DNA of 64,000 nt, taken from the NCBI GenBank assembly GCA_017644375.1, contig JAEPLP010000001.1, positions 1,501,154 to 1,565,153 on the forward strand. The letters run 5' to 3'. A program made the translations under genes and the position numbers. This DNA is from Prochlorococcus marinus CUG1435. GTDB lineage: Bacteria; Cyanobacteriota; Cyanobacteriia; PCC-6307; Cyanobiaceae. Shown here in pieces: positions 37,991 to 46,496 of this stretch. The notes below the pieces were generated by a model. The model worked only from the letters and a program-made list of their open reading frames with translations, did no database searches and was not told the DNA's origin. Numbering within the stretch: the stretch's first letter is position 1; each line of letters opens with the position of its first letter.

Positions 37991-38956
37991 ATGAGTTCAA
38001 ACTTTAAAAACTTATACACATCAAATAATCCCCCTTTACAAGCTACCTTGATAAGAGGTTCAAAAATTGAGTCAATTCATAAAATTCATGCAGTTGTTAG
38101 CGACAAAAAAGGAAGGGTTTTAATGTGCGCGGGAAATCCAGAATATAGTAGTTTCATAAGATCATCCCTTAAACCATTTCAAGCAATACCTTTTATTAGC
38201 AGTGGCGCTGCATCAAAAATCAATAATGCTTCAAAATCAATTGCAGTAGCATGTGGCTCGCATAGTGGATCAAAACTCCATTCAAGGGAAGCATTCAAAA
38301 TTTTATGGGAATATGATATCGACATTAATCATTTGAAATGTCCAAAATCAAGGACAAGTCCATTAGAGCATAATTGTTCAGGTAAACATGCTGCATTTTT
38401 AGCAACATGCAAAAAATTGAATTGGCCATTAGATACTTATTTAAAAGGGGATCATCCTCTGCAAATCGAAATATTCAGAATAGTTTCCGAATTGCTTGAA
38501 ATCCCCATTTCTGAGATAAAAGCAGAACGTGATGATTGTGGCGCACCAACTCTTTATTTAAAACTAATAGAAATGTCAAAACTATATTCACTTCTGAGCA
38601 GTTCTGACAATGCTGAATTAGAGCAAATAAGTAGAGCTATGACTACTAATCCAATAATGATAAGTGATAATAATAGATTTGATACAGAAATTATTAAGGC
38701 TTCTCATGGACAAGTTATTAGTAAAGGAGGTGCAGAAGGAATACAGTGTCTTTGCAAGGTAAACGAAGGAATTGGAATAGCTTTAAAAGTCGAAGACGGA
38801 TCAAAAAGAGCCAAACATGCTGTTAGTCTTCACTTACTGAAACAGTTAGAGTGGATATCTGACTTAAGAATTCAAGATATTGAAGATAAGGTTTTTAACT
38901 TCTCAGAAGGCGTTCAAATTGAAGTTAAAGGTCAATTAAAGTTCCAAGAATCCTAA
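37991..38956 (+). CDS. asparaginase II family protein
   Basis: 321 residues beginning immediately after the Ycf36-like stop codon. Conserved blocks include IESIHKIHAVVSD, FIRSSLKPFQAIP, SGKHAAFLATC and DDCGAPTLYLKL. These match the L-asparaginase II family (PF06089), which is unrelated to classical type I/II bacterial asparaginases. Expected to hydrolyse asparagine to aspartate and ammonia. Last gene of the DUF3318-rsfS-ycf36-asparaginase run before the tRNA. Confidence 0.88.
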   Translation: MSSNFKNLYTSNNPPLQATLIRGSKIESIHKIHAVVSDKKGRVLMCAGNPEYSSFIRSSLKPFQAIPFISSGAASKINNASKSIAVACGSHSGSKLHSREAFKILWEYDIDINHLKCPKSRTSPLEHNCSGKHAAFLATCKKLNWPLDTYLKGDHPLQIEIFRIVSELLEIPISEIKAERDDCGAPTLYLKLIEMSKLYSLLSSSDNAELEQISRAMTTNPIMISDNNRFDTEIIKASHGQVISKGGAEGIQCLCKVNEGIGIALKVEDGSKRAKHAVSLHLLKQLEWISDLRIQDIEDKVFNFSEGVQIEVKGQLKFQES

Positions 38957-39001
38957 AGAAATAAAAAAAATTACCCTTTCAGATGTATGCTATGTATATG
39001 T

Positions 39002-39078
<77 letters not shown>

Positions 39079-39083
39079 TTTAG

Positions 39084-39107
39084 AAGCAGCTTCAAAGCTG
39101 CTTTTTT
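39084..39107 (+). terminator. intrinsic terminator of the initiator tRNA gene
   Basis: AAGCAGC and GCTGCTT form a perfect 7-bp stem with a TTCAAA loop, followed by a T run. It begins 6 bases after the CCA end of tRNA-fMet. Confidence 0.85.
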
Positions 39108-39174
39108 AGTATTTGCAGTAGTTACAGCAATTATAAAGTTTATAACTTCTTAACTAAAAATAGTTAATTAAAAA

Positions 39175-39276
39175 TTATTTGAGATCTTTTTGAATAGAGA
39201 ATTTCAAGTCAACTCTAACTAATAGACCAATAATGATAAACAATATTCCAATGTATGAGTTCAAAGATAGGTCCAA
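39175..39276 (-). CDS. possible 33-aa membrane peptide
   Basis: In the ~330-base gap after the tRNA terminator one frame, starting at TTG, encodes 33 residues: MDLSLNSYIGILFIIIGLLV, then a basic tail. It has a single hydrophobic helix like other micro-proteins in this window. It has no ATG, so support is weak. Nothing else was seen in the gap apart from AT-rich sequence. Confidence 0.25.
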   Translation of the reverse strand: MDLSLNSYIGILFIIIGLLVRVDLKFSIQKDLK

Positions 39277-39436
39277 AAATATTAAAGTAATTTTCTAACT
39301 AAATTTTAACTCATAAATCACATCTATTAAATAAGCCAATAAAAAAGAATTTTAAAAAATCTGAATTTTGAACATTTTCATCTTGAATTACAAATTTAAT
39401 TAAGTAAAGTTAAAACTATCTAATTTGGAAAATTAT

Positions 39437-39583
39437 ATGCAGGATTTACTTCAGCGTGATTTAGGTTCAAGCTTGTTATCAATAGCTGTAATATTAGGTT
39501 GGTTAGGTCTGTTTTTTGTTTTTTTGAGAGTATTAACGATTTCAATAAAGAGAATCCTTGAAGCTGTTTTCAAAAAATCGTAA
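39437..39583 (+). CDS. small single-pass membrane protein, 48 aa
   Basis: The ATG-started frame encodes 48 residues. A polar N-terminus (MQDLLQRDLGSS) precedes one helix (about 12-32, LLSIAVILGWLGLFFVFL) and a basic amphipathic tail (SIKRILEAVFKKS). The shape is that of a small inner-membrane or thylakoid peptide. It precedes petP by about 70 bases. Function unknown. Confidence 0.65.
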   Translation: MQDLLQRDLGSSLLSIAVILGWLGLFFVFLRVLTISIKRILEAVFKKS

Positions 39584-39654
39584 TTATTGAAATAAATCAA
39601 TAATTCTGAATTAATCGCATAAATCCTTCACCACTAGGTATAATGACCTAAAAA

Positions 39655-40044
39655 ATGTCAATTTTAGATAAGGTTAAGATAGGAAATTCTGTTCAAGTTA
39701 ACCTAGAACTATCTAAGGATAGACTTACCAAAGAAACTATTGATGCGATAAATGTTTCTTCATTGGGTAAGATAAGTGATTTCAGAATAACTGATGGCAA
39801 AGGTATTGGAGTTGTCTTGCAATTGTCTAATGGTAAAGAGCAATGGTTTTTTGAGGATGAAATTGATCTTCTCGACGAAAATGGTAATGTGATTAAAAAA
39901 AATAATGATAAAAAAGAAAATAGTAATTTTATATTTGATTTTTTAAGAGGATTAAATTATGAAAATAAAAATAAAGTAAGCGAGTTACTTAATCCAATTA
40001 ACTTTTTTATCTGGCTGGTTGTATCGTTTAAAGATATTTTTTAA
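39655..40044 (+). CDS. petP: PetP-like (DUF2862) cytochrome b6f-associated protein, C-terminally extended
   Basis: 129 residues. The first ~75 match the DUF2862/PetP fold: IGNSVQVNLELSKDRLT, the LGKISDFRITDGKGIGVVLQL strand pair and QWFFEDEIDLL. PetP (Ssr2998 in Synechocystis) is a small peripheral subunit of the cytochrome b6f complex that affects linear electron flow. This protein carries about 50 extra residues: a Lys/Asn linker and a C-terminal hydrophobic segment (INFFIWLVVSF), which could anchor it in the membrane. Family call good; b6f association inferred. Confidence 0.72.
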   Translation: MSILDKVKIGNSVQVNLELSKDRLTKETIDAINVSSLGKISDFRITDGKGIGVVLQLSNGKEQWFFEDEIDLLDENGNVIKKNNDKKENSNFIFDFLRGLNYENKNKVSELLNPINFFIWLVVSFKDIF

Positions 40045-40121
40045 TTGGTTAAAAAATTTTCTACAATAAAAATAATTTAAGGATTTATTTAAATATAAAA
40101 TTTCAGCAATTAAAAATTTAA

Positions 40122-41117
40122 ATGGTACAAAATATTATCGATGTAAGAAATTTATCTAAGTCATTTGATATCGCTTCCAAAGAACCTGGCTTAAAAGGAA
40201 CAATTAAACATTTTTTTAGAAGACAAACAAAAAGTTTAAAAGTTATAAAAGATATAAGTTTTGAAATTAAAGAAGGAGAAATAGTAGGCTTTCTAGGTGC
40301 TAATGGAGCTGGGAAAACAACAATCTTAAAAATGCTTTGTGGCTTAATTTATCCAAGTGAAGGTTCGATTTTGGTTTCAGGCTACTTACCTTTCAGGAGA
40401 AAAGAAAATTTCCTAAAGAATATCACGTTAATAATGGGACAAAAGCAACAGCTTATTTGGGATCTTCCGCCAATTGAATCATTCTATTTGAATGCATCAA
40501 TATACGACTTAGATAAGTTCGAAGCTAAAAAGAGAATAAAAAAACTATCGGAAATGCTTGAAATTGATGAAGAGCTATTCATACCTGTTAGAAAACTTTC
40601 ACTAGGTCAGCGTATGAAATCAGAATTACTAGCAGCTTTGATACATGAACCAAATATTCTATTTTTAGACGAGCCGACACTCGGATTAGATATTAATGCC
40701 CAGAGAAATTTAAGAAAATTCCTTCAAAAATATAATAAGGAAACTAATGCAACGATATGCCTAACTAGCCATTACATGAAGGATATTACATCTCTATGCA
40801 AGAGAGTTATATGTGTTCATGAAGGGGCTATATCATATGATGGGAACCTTGATCTGTTATTAAAAAAACTTTCTCCTGTTAAAGAAATATTAATAGTTTG
40901 TCGTTCAGAAGAGGATGCAATTAAATTAGAAAATTCCGGTTTTACTGTTAAAAATAAAATAAAGAATGAAATCACTATTGAAATTGAAAACAACTCTATT
41001 ACCTCTTCACTGAAAACTATCCTAAATAATTTTAATATTGAAGACCTTTTTATAAATGAACCACCCATAGATGAAATTATTGGGAAAATATTAATCAAAA
41101 AAAATTATGATATCTAA
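40122..41117 (+). CDS. ABC-2 type transporter, ATP-binding subunit
   Basis: 331 residues with Walker A GANGAGKTT near 59, Q-loop, signature LSLGQRMKSE near 160, Walker B ILFLDEPTLGLD near 181 and the H-loop TSHYMKD. A ~100-residue C-terminal extension (NILxxLSPV, then EEDAIKLENSGF) follows, as in the COG4586 group. It energises the two permeases encoded directly downstream; the 3' end overlaps the first permease by 11 bases. Export of an unknown substrate. Confidence 0.92.
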   Translation: MVQNIIDVRNLSKSFDIASKEPGLKGTIKHFFRRQTKSLKVIKDISFEIKEGEIVGFLGANGAGKTTILKMLCGLIYPSEGSILVSGYLPFRRKENFLKNITLIMGQKQQLIWDLPPIESFYLNASIYDLDKFEAKKRIKKLSEMLEIDEELFIPVRKLSLGQRMKSELLAALIHEPNILFLDEPTLGLDINAQRNLRKFLQKYNKETNATICLTSHYMKDITSLCKRVICVHEGAISYDGNLDLLLKKLSPVKEILIVCRSEEDAIKLENSGFTVKNKIKNEITIEIENNSITSSLKTILNNFNIEDLFINEPPIDEIIGKILIKKNYDI

Positions 41118-41901
41118 TTTGATTAACCGTAAAATATTCACTTTATTGAAAGTCCAATATTCAAACATGTTGGAATATAGGGTAGAAATTGCATTGTGGG
41201 CAATTTCAGGGATTATTCCTTTTTTCATGTTAAATATTTGGACAAACAATAATCTAAATGAATCTATAAACATTAGTGATGCATTACTTTCTAGATATTT
41301 CTTATCTGCTTTTTTTGTAAGACAGTTTTCTGTAGTTTGGGTTGTATTTAGTTTTGAAGAGGATTCTCTTATGGGGAAAGTATCTCCGTATTTAATCCAA
41401 CCTTTAAATCCATTTTTCAGATATTTTGCACAACATCTTGCTGAACAGATAACAAGATTTCCTTTCGCGCTAATAATCGCATTTTTCTTTTTTATTTTTA
41501 ATCCAGAAAGTATATGGATGCCAAATTTAGGTATTTTACTCTTATCCATAGTATCTACTTTCTTATCCTTCTTGATCCAATTTTTAATTCAGTCAATAGT
41601 CGCATGTCTATGTTTCTGGACAGAGAAAGCTTCCTCGATAGAAAGATTGTTATTTATTCCAACTTTATTTCTCTCAGGTCTTTTAGCACCAGTAGTTTCA
41701 TTTCCCCAATATGTTAGATCTTGGATTTATTTGACTCCTTTTCCATATCTAATTGATTTCCCTGCAAACTTACTGTCAGGTAATGAAACAAATATTATTG
41801 GTGGATTAAGTATGCAAATTCTATGGATTTTTTTACTTTTCCCTTTATTTAAGAAAATCTGGTCTGAAGGAACAAAAAAATATACAGCTATGGGGTCATG
41901 A
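41107..41901 (+). CDS. ABC-2 type permease, first subunit
   Basis: 264 residues with six hydrophobic segments. The conserved pattern YRVEIALWAISGIIPFFML and the C-terminal TPFPYLIDFPANLLSG are typical of COG4587-type (DUF990) permeases. It overlaps the ATPase gene by 11 bases and the second permease by 4, so the three form one coupled operon. The substrate is unknown. Confidence 0.88.
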   Translation: MISNLINRKIFTLLKVQYSNMLEYRVEIALWAISGIIPFFMLNIWTNNNLNESINISDALLSRYFLSAFFVRQFSVVWVVFSFEEDSLMGKVSPYLIQPLNPFFRYFAQHLAEQITRFPFALIIAFFFFIFNPESIWMPNLGILLLSIVSTFLSFLIQFLIQSIVACLCFWTEKASSIERLLFIPTLFLSGLLAPVVSFPQYVRSWIYLTPFPYLIDFPANLLSGNETNIIGGLSMQILWIFLLFPLFKKIWSEGTKKYTAMGS

Positions 41902-42692
41902 ATTTAATAAAATATCTTAAAGTTTATAAAAAATTCTTACATACTTCTTTAGCTTCTGAATTGGAGTATAAGACAAATATATTAGTTGATTTAATTACTG
42001 CAATTTTAAGTTTAGTAGGGAGTACTTTTCTCTTATCTATTTTCTTTCAAAATAGTGGATATATTGGAGGATGGAAATTTGAACAGGCACTAATAATCCA
42101 AGGTATTTATACAATTTTGAATGGAATAACAAATACATGGTTCAATCCAAATCTTACAGAAATAGTTAAATATATAAGAGAAGGAACATTAGACTTCGTA
42201 CTTATAAAACCTATTGATAGTCAATTTTTTATTTCATTAAAAAAAATAAATCCATCTGGATTTTTAGAAATTATGCTTGGATTTTTCTTGTTGTTCTTTT
42301 GCATAAGAATAAATCAAATAGATTTAAGTTTAAGTTTTCTGACCCTAGCCCTGATTACATTAAGCTGCTCGATTTGTATTTTATATAGCTTATGGTTTTT
42401 TATATCTACTACTACTATTTGGTTTGTTAAGACTTGGAATGCAATAGAAGTATTAAGATCATTTCTTTATATTGGAAGATTTCCTCTAAATTCATTTTCA
42501 TTTTCTTTAAGAATATTTTTTAGTATTTTCATTCCTATTGCTTTTATAACTACAATACCTTCTGAAGTTTTCCTAGGACTTTCTCAATTGTGGAAAATAT
42601 TGCTTGAAGTTATTGTTGCAACAGTATTTCTTATAACTTCAAGAAAGTTCTGGTTATTTGCATTAAAATTCTATTCATCAGCATCTAGCTAA
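41898..42692 (+). CDS. ABC-2 type permease, second subunit
   Basis: 264 residues, six hydrophobic segments. The blocks EYKTNILVDLITAILSLVGS, IREGTLDFVLIKPIDSQF and FIPIAFITTIPSEVFLG match COG3694-type (DUF990) permeases. It starts within the stop region of the first permease (ATGA overlap). With the ATPase it should form a complete exporter of the A2B-C type. Confidence 0.88.
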   Translation: MNLIKYLKVYKKFLHTSLASELEYKTNILVDLITAILSLVGSTFLLSIFFQNSGYIGGWKFEQALIIQGIYTILNGITNTWFNPNLTEIVKYIREGTLDFVLIKPIDSQFFISLKKINPSGFLEIMLGFFLLFFCIRINQIDLSLSFLTLALITLSCSICILYSLWFFISTTTIWFVKTWNAIEVLRSFLYIGRFPLNSFSFSLRIFFSIFIPIAFITTIPSEVFLGLSQLWKILLEVIVATVFLITSRKFWLFALKFYSSASS

Positions 42693-42695
42693 CTA

Positions 42696-42962
42696 TTACT
42701 TAATAACCTCCCTGCAAAATTCCCAAATTTGTTGTTTGCTTTTCAGATTAGAAAGCCTAGATAATTTCTTAAAATGAGGTTTAGATTTTTCAACAGATAA
42801 AATCCTACAGTTGTATTCAATTTTATGATTTCTAGATATGATTCCTAATTTGAGTGCAACATCACAAAGGATAATTATTAGCGCGATAACAGAAACAATT
42901 TTAAAAACATTTGATAACGACTTTGAATAATTTTCACTTTCAGTTTTTAATTCAAGTTTCAT
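42696..42962 (-). CDS. small membrane protein, 88 aa
   Basis: One hydrophobic segment (about 21-40) follows a short charged N-terminus. A basic C-terminal half carries LSVEKSKPHFKKLSRLSNLK and ends with WEFCREVIK. The start codon shares a base with the stop of the next upstream gene (TAATG), so translation is coupled. Convergent with the permease operon. Family unknown. Confidence 0.55.
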   Translation of the reverse strand: MKLELKTESENYSKSLSNVFKIVSVIALIIILCDVALKLGIISRNHKIEYNCRILSVEKSKPHFKKLSRLSNLKSKQQIWEFCREVIK

Positions 42963-43189
42963 TATTTAACTATATGCTGAGGACATTTAATTGCCGCAAT
43001 AGCAACAGCTGTAACTTTAAAATTTTCTGATTTCTCAATTACGTTTTTTACTTCTAATGGTCCAAATTTATTACTTGCATCACTGTAAGAGAGAAGTAAA
43101 GATTTATAATTGTCATGGCCTAGATCTCTATATTTACAAAAATTATCTCCTACAAAATTTAACAGAGTTAATAAGGTTAATTCAATCAT
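42962..43189 (-). CDS. hypothetical protein, 75 aa, possibly exported
   Basis: 75 residues with a mildly hydrophobic N-terminus, then NFCKYRDLGHDNYKSLLLSY and a C-terminal TAVAIAAIKCPQHIVK. Two cysteines (near residues 18 and 69) could form a disulfide if the protein is secreted. It overlaps the next gene by one base. Family not recognised. Confidence 0.55.
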   Translation of the reverse strand: MIELTLLTLLNFVGDNFCKYRDLGHDNYKSLLLSYSDASNKFGPLEVKNVIEKSENFKVTAVAIAAIKCPQHIVK

Positions 43190-43379
43190 TAAAGTTTTTA
43201 ACTAACAAAGTCTTTACGAATAATACAATGCTCAGCATTTTAAACAAGTTTAATAACTCTAAACACTTGAAATCTTGAAATAAGAATTTTCCTGATTAAT
43301 TAAAATTTTGAAAATTATTTCAAAATTAAAAGGTTCTCATATATATAAATTACTAAAGCACTATCTATAGTGTATTGAA

Positions 43380-43482
43380 TACGTTCTTGTTGCACTACAG
43401 GTAGGGGGTTGCAATTTTTAAGAAATTGGTTTAAAAATAAGGTTCCCCATCACCCGGCCTTACGATTGTAAGGCCTTTTTTT
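43380..43482 (+). ncRNA. candidate small RNA with intrinsic terminator
   Basis: The 43190-43638 gap has no coding frame I trust but contains a structured block. A TATAGT-like -10 box near 43368 is followed by GGTAGGGG, which can pair with CCCCATCACC about 35 bases later (GGT+GGGG against CCCC+ACC with internal loop). A strong terminator hairpin ends it. The GC-rich islands stand out from the very AT-rich flanks. I cannot match it to a named cyanobacterial sRNA. The rest of the gap shows nothing. Confidence 0.5.
43456..43482 (+). terminator. strong intrinsic terminator of the candidate small RNA
   Basis: GGCCTTAC and GTAAGGCC form a perfect 8-bp stem around a GATT loop, followed by seven T. 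The nearest upstream gene on this strand ends about 760 bases earlier, with two minus-strand genes between. The terminator therefore most likely belongs to a separate short transcript. Confidence 0.85.
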
Positions 43483-43638
43483 ATGTTTTTTAAATAAAGT
43501 TTAAAAGTATTATTAAATAAAACGAGTAATACAGTAACTCCTTTTACAACGAATAAAGATATTAAATAATTTATTTTTTAATTCATGATCCTGCTTGAGA
43601 ATTTTTTTTCCAAAATGTAATACTATCCTCCGATAATT

Positions 43639-44451
43639 TTATAAAAAGCTCTTTATGGATTTAATTAATAAGCTAATACCAACCAAAATACAAACTGTTA
43701 TAAAAGTTTTCTTAATAAGTATATTCCCATTTAATTTTGACAGGTGAGCTCCGAAAAATCCTCCTGTAAAGGAACCTATTATTAAAACTATCAATAAATT
43801 TAATGGAACCGATCCTATTCTTGCCAAAAATACTGCTCCGACAAAGTTCCAAAAAATCCCAACAGTAAAAAATGTCATACTTATGGCTCGAAGAAAATCC
43901 ATTTCAAAAGTTTTTATTAATAGTATTGTTACAAGCAATCCAGTTCCTGAAGAAATAGAACCATTTAATATGCCTATAAAAAAAATAAAAATTAAAAATC
44001 TAATTTTATGAACAAAATTAAGCTCTTTATTACCAGATGATAAGCCTAAATCTGGTTTAAGGAATGAGTAAAAAGCCAATAATATGGATATTATTCCTAA
44101 AATTAAGTACAAATACTTTTCTGATATATATTCAACTAAAGAAGCCCCAAAAATTACTCCTGGTAATCCAAAAATTAAAATTTGACAAGCAACACTTATA
44201 TCATTACCTAAAGATTTGTAATTTCTTAAGGAACCCCCTATTCCTAGTGCTACTGTTGCTAATTTATGACTAGCAAGAGCCTGATAATAAGGAACTCCAG
44301 ATAAAATCAATGCAGGCAATTGTAATAATCCTGCTCCTCCTCCAGAAATCGCTGAAAATGTATTAGAAAAAAACGATATCAAAAAAATATAAATACTTTT
44401 AAGTAAAGAATGATCAAAAATTCCTAATAATATTGTTAATAAATAAAGCAT
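43639..44451 (-). CDS. TauE/SafE family sulfite/organosulfur exporter
   Basis: 270 residues with about eight hydrophobic segments. Paired family motifs include SAISGGGAGLLQLPALILSG near 35-55 and GILNGSISSGTGLLVTILL in the second half, with FTGGFFGAHLS near the end. TauE/SafE proteins export sulfite or sulfur-containing organic anions or act as anion permeases. Substrate not determinable. Gene is alone on its strand and divergent from the HNH gene. Confidence 0.87.
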   Translation of the reverse strand: MLYLLTILLGIFDHSLLKSIYIFLISFFSNTFSAISGGGAGLLQLPALILSGVPYYQALASHKLATVALGIGGSLRNYKSLGNDISVACQILIFGLPGVIFGASLVEYISEKYLYLILGIISILLAFYSFLKPDLGLSSGNKELNFVHKIRFLIFIFFIGILNGSISSGTGLLVTILLIKTFEMDFLRAISMTFFTVGIFWNFVGAVFLARIGSVPLNLLIVLIIGSFTGGFFGAHLSKLNGNILIKKTFITVCILVGISLLIKSIKSFL

Positions 44452-44591
44452 TAACTATAAATTGGTCTTTGTATTAATAAGTGAAAATTATTCTTTTCAT
44501 TAGACACATTCGCTTTAAGAAGTCTTATCTTATCTTTTTCAATCATACTTTAAAAAAAACTGTTATTATCAGAAAAATTATCAAGAATTTT

Positions 44592-44933
44592 ATGCATAGA
44601 CAAGATGCAATTTACCTTGATCAGTTTTGTTCCAAGATAAGTAATAAAATTTGGAGAGAGTCACTTAACAAACTTACTAATTATAAATGCATTTATTGCG
44701 GTAAACCCTCAGAATCACTCGACCACCTTCACCCAATGTCAAAAGGAGGGATTAGCAGTTCAAGTAATTGCGTACCATGTTGTTTGTCATGTAATGGGAA
44801 GAAATCAGATTCAGAAGTTCTTAGTTGGTACAGAAAACAAAATTTTTATGATCCTCGAAGAGCTATGGCGATACGAGCATGGTTTAATGATGATTTGAAA
44901 CTAGCGTCAGTTCTTTTGAACTACTTAAATTAA
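44592..44933 (+). CDS. HNH endonuclease family protein
   Basis: From the ATG of MHRQDAIYLDQFCS the protein has 113 residues; 37 further codons upstream are open but look non-coding. The core has a zinc-type pair CIYC, the catalytic DHLHP stretch with conserved His, the SSSNCVPCC asparagine, and CLSCNGKKSD. This is a cyanobacterial stand-alone HNH nuclease domain. No toxin, phage or restriction partner lies next to it, so its role is open. Confidence 0.8.
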   Translation: MHRQDAIYLDQFCSKISNKIWRESLNKLTNYKCIYCGKPSESLDHLHPMSKGGISSSSNCVPCCLSCNGKKSDSEVLSWYRKQNFYDPRRAMAIRAWFNDDLKLASVLLNYLN

Positions 44934-45021
44934 ACAGTGAATGATAAATTGATTGAAATTCGAAAAAATATTTTTGTATATCCTTGAATAGGATCCTTTA
45001 TTTTAGTAAGCAATCTTTTTA

Positions 45022-45216
45022 TTAAATTATTCCTATTCTTTCTGAATTTATATTATTGTTCTTAAAAATCGAGATATTAGAATAATCATCTTTCCACATT
45101 ATTGGTGAATCTATAACCTTTCTCTCTGGAGACTTTACTGAAAAAATCAATCCAAATACAAAAAGAATAGTAATCAAAATTATAGTCAATACTAATTTGT
45201 CTGAAATATTATTCAT
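45022..45216 (-). CDS. small membrane-anchored protein, 64 aa
   Basis: One N-terminal hydrophobic segment (about 8-26, VLTIILITILFVFGLIFSV) precedes a polar tail with MWKDDYSNISIF. The gene follows the exported protein at 45226-45627 by 9 bases on the same strand, so the two are likely cotranscribed. No family recognised. Confidence 0.5.
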   Translation of the reverse strand: MNNISDKLVLTIILITILFVFGLIFSVKSPERKVIDSPIMWKDDYSNISIFKNNNINSERIGII

Positions 45217-45225
45217 TAATCTAAT

Positions 45226-45627
45226 CTATCTTGAAAATTTTTTGTCAGGAGTAGTTTTTTCGTAAACTTCTAGAAAATATGATTTGAAATAATCAACTCC
45301 CTCCTTTCCAATTAATCCAAATGACCATCCACAATCATTTACTACTTGCAATGAAATTTGATTTGCCAAGTCACTTTTCTCAATCCATTTTTTCTGAGGA
45401 TTGTAAGAGAAAGATATAATGTTTTCAGTTTTTACAATAGCTGATTTCATTGCCTCATCTTTAGAAAGACCATTTTGGATGGCATTGCAATATTTCTTAG
45501 AGAAATTATTAGAGATCCTATTTTGTAGCAAACTAACACTAGGATCGGATGTATCAAAAGCTAAACCTATTGCAGGTTTTAATTGAAAAATTATAAATAA
45601 AAATAAGACAAAAAATAATTTTAACAA
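45226..45627 (-). CDS. exported protein of unknown function, 133 aa
   Basis: A clear signal peptide (LKLFFVLFLFIIFQLKPAIG, cleavage near 21) is followed by a mature part of about 110 residues. The mature part has two cysteines (in KKYCNAI and NDCGWSFG) and an amphipathic helix rich in Lys/Glu. Likely periplasmic or lumenal. Similar small secreted proteins with a NDCG block are common in picocyanobacteria, but function is unknown. Confidence 0.65.
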   Translation of the reverse strand: MLKLFFVLFLFIIFQLKPAIGLAFDTSDPSVSLLQNRISNNFSKKYCNAIQNGLSKDEAMKSAIVKTENIISFSYNPQKKWIEKSDLANQISLQVVNDCGWSFGLIGKEGVDYFKSYFLEVYEKTTPDKKFSR

Positions 45628-45779
45628 CAGCTATTAATCAATAGTTTATAAGTAATATAATAGTATCTTAAAATTGTCTTTTCAATTAAATCTGATAATT
45701 ATTAAAAGCTAATTAAATTTCAATTTATTAATAATTAAAAGTATTGCGATAAGTTCAGTAATAATAGTCAGAGGTTTAT

Positions 45780-46013
45780 TTGACTACTAATATGTACGAA
45801 TCATTGATGACTTTACTATTTTTTCCTGATTGGACAAATGGATTACCTTCAGATTTCTTAATTCTTCATTTTTTTGTAGGAGCTGTGATTTTCCCATTCA
45901 ACATGATTCATGCTAAAGCAAGAAAAATTGACAGTCAAAACCCACAGGAAGCCGCTAATGGGTATAAAAATTCTGACAATGCAACATTTTTTGGATACGA
46001 GGAAATCAATTAG
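45780..46013 (+). CDS. small membrane protein, 77 aa
   Basis: A GAGG box five bases before the TTG at 45780 supports that start; the next ATG at 45792 has no near Shine-Dalgarno. The protein has a hydrophobic region (about 21-43, PSDFLILHFFVGAVIFPFNM) bordered by LLFFPDWTNGLP. A polar tail ends FFGYEEIN. Family unknown; the sequence looks well constrained rather than random. Confidence 0.65.
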   Translation: MTTNMYESLMTLLFFPDWTNGLPSDFLILHFFVGAVIFPFNMIHAKARKIDSQNPQEAANGYKNSDNATFFGYEEIN

Positions 46014-46049
46014 ATTTCCATAAAATTTCTTTAAGGAATTAGTTCATTG

Positions 46050-46274
46050 ATGATAATTTCCCTTAATACAGCTTTAGATCTTAAAAAATTCAGTCCCAGT
46101 GAACCTATAGGAATATTCATTATTTTTGTAGGATTAATATTTACTGGTATGATTTTCTATATTATTTATGCTGTAAGTACGAATAAAGAATCCTTAGAAG
46201 ACAAAAAAATTAGAACAAAAAAGGAGTACTTACAAAAGGAGAAAATAGGAAAATTATTTCCTAAGAAAAAATAG
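46050..46274 (+). CDS. small membrane protein, 74 aa
   Basis: A hydrophobic segment (about 22-42, IFIIFVGLIFTGMIFYIIYA) is followed by a strongly basic/acidic coiled-coil-like tail (KESLEDKKIRTKKEYLQK). An AAGGA lies 12 bases before this ATG and 9 bases before an alternative TTG at 46047, so either could be used. It resembles a membrane anchor with cytosolic helix. Function unknown. Confidence 0.6.
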   Translation: MIISLNTALDLKKFSPSEPIGIFIIFVGLIFTGMIFYIIYAVSTNKESLEDKKIRTKKEYLQKEKIGKLFPKKK

Positions 46275-46374
46275 ATTTAATTGCTTTATTACTATAAAGA
46301 TATTTATTTATATTATTAATTATTAAATCAGTAGGATCTAAAAACATAAGTTTTAATTCTCTTAAATCAAACAT
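46261..46374 (-). CDS. possible 37-aa protein
   Basis: The minus-strand frame from ATG encodes 37 residues, MFDLRELKLMFLDPTDLIIN and a KYLYSNKAIKSIF tail. The composition is protein-like (amphipathic, mixed charges) rather than the Asn/Lys/Phe noise usual here. It overlaps the end of the plus-strand gene by 14 bases. It is the only coding-like content seen in 46275-46496. Confidence 0.35.
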   Translation of the reverse strand: MFDLRELKLMFLDPTDLIINNINKYLYSNKAIKSIFS

Positions 46375-46496
46375 TTCTAAAAATCTAACTATAACAACAA
46401 AATTTTTTTTACGAGGACTTCATATTGTTAATTGCAAAGCTAAATTATTTTCATATCAAGCAAATAATGTTAAAAATGGAAAAATAATTCTAAATC

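Noticed and set aside
44592..44933. HNH protein considered as part of a restriction or toxin-immunity system.
   Set aside because: No methyltransferase, immunity gene or phage gene lies next to it; small HNH proteins are common singletons in cyanobacteria.
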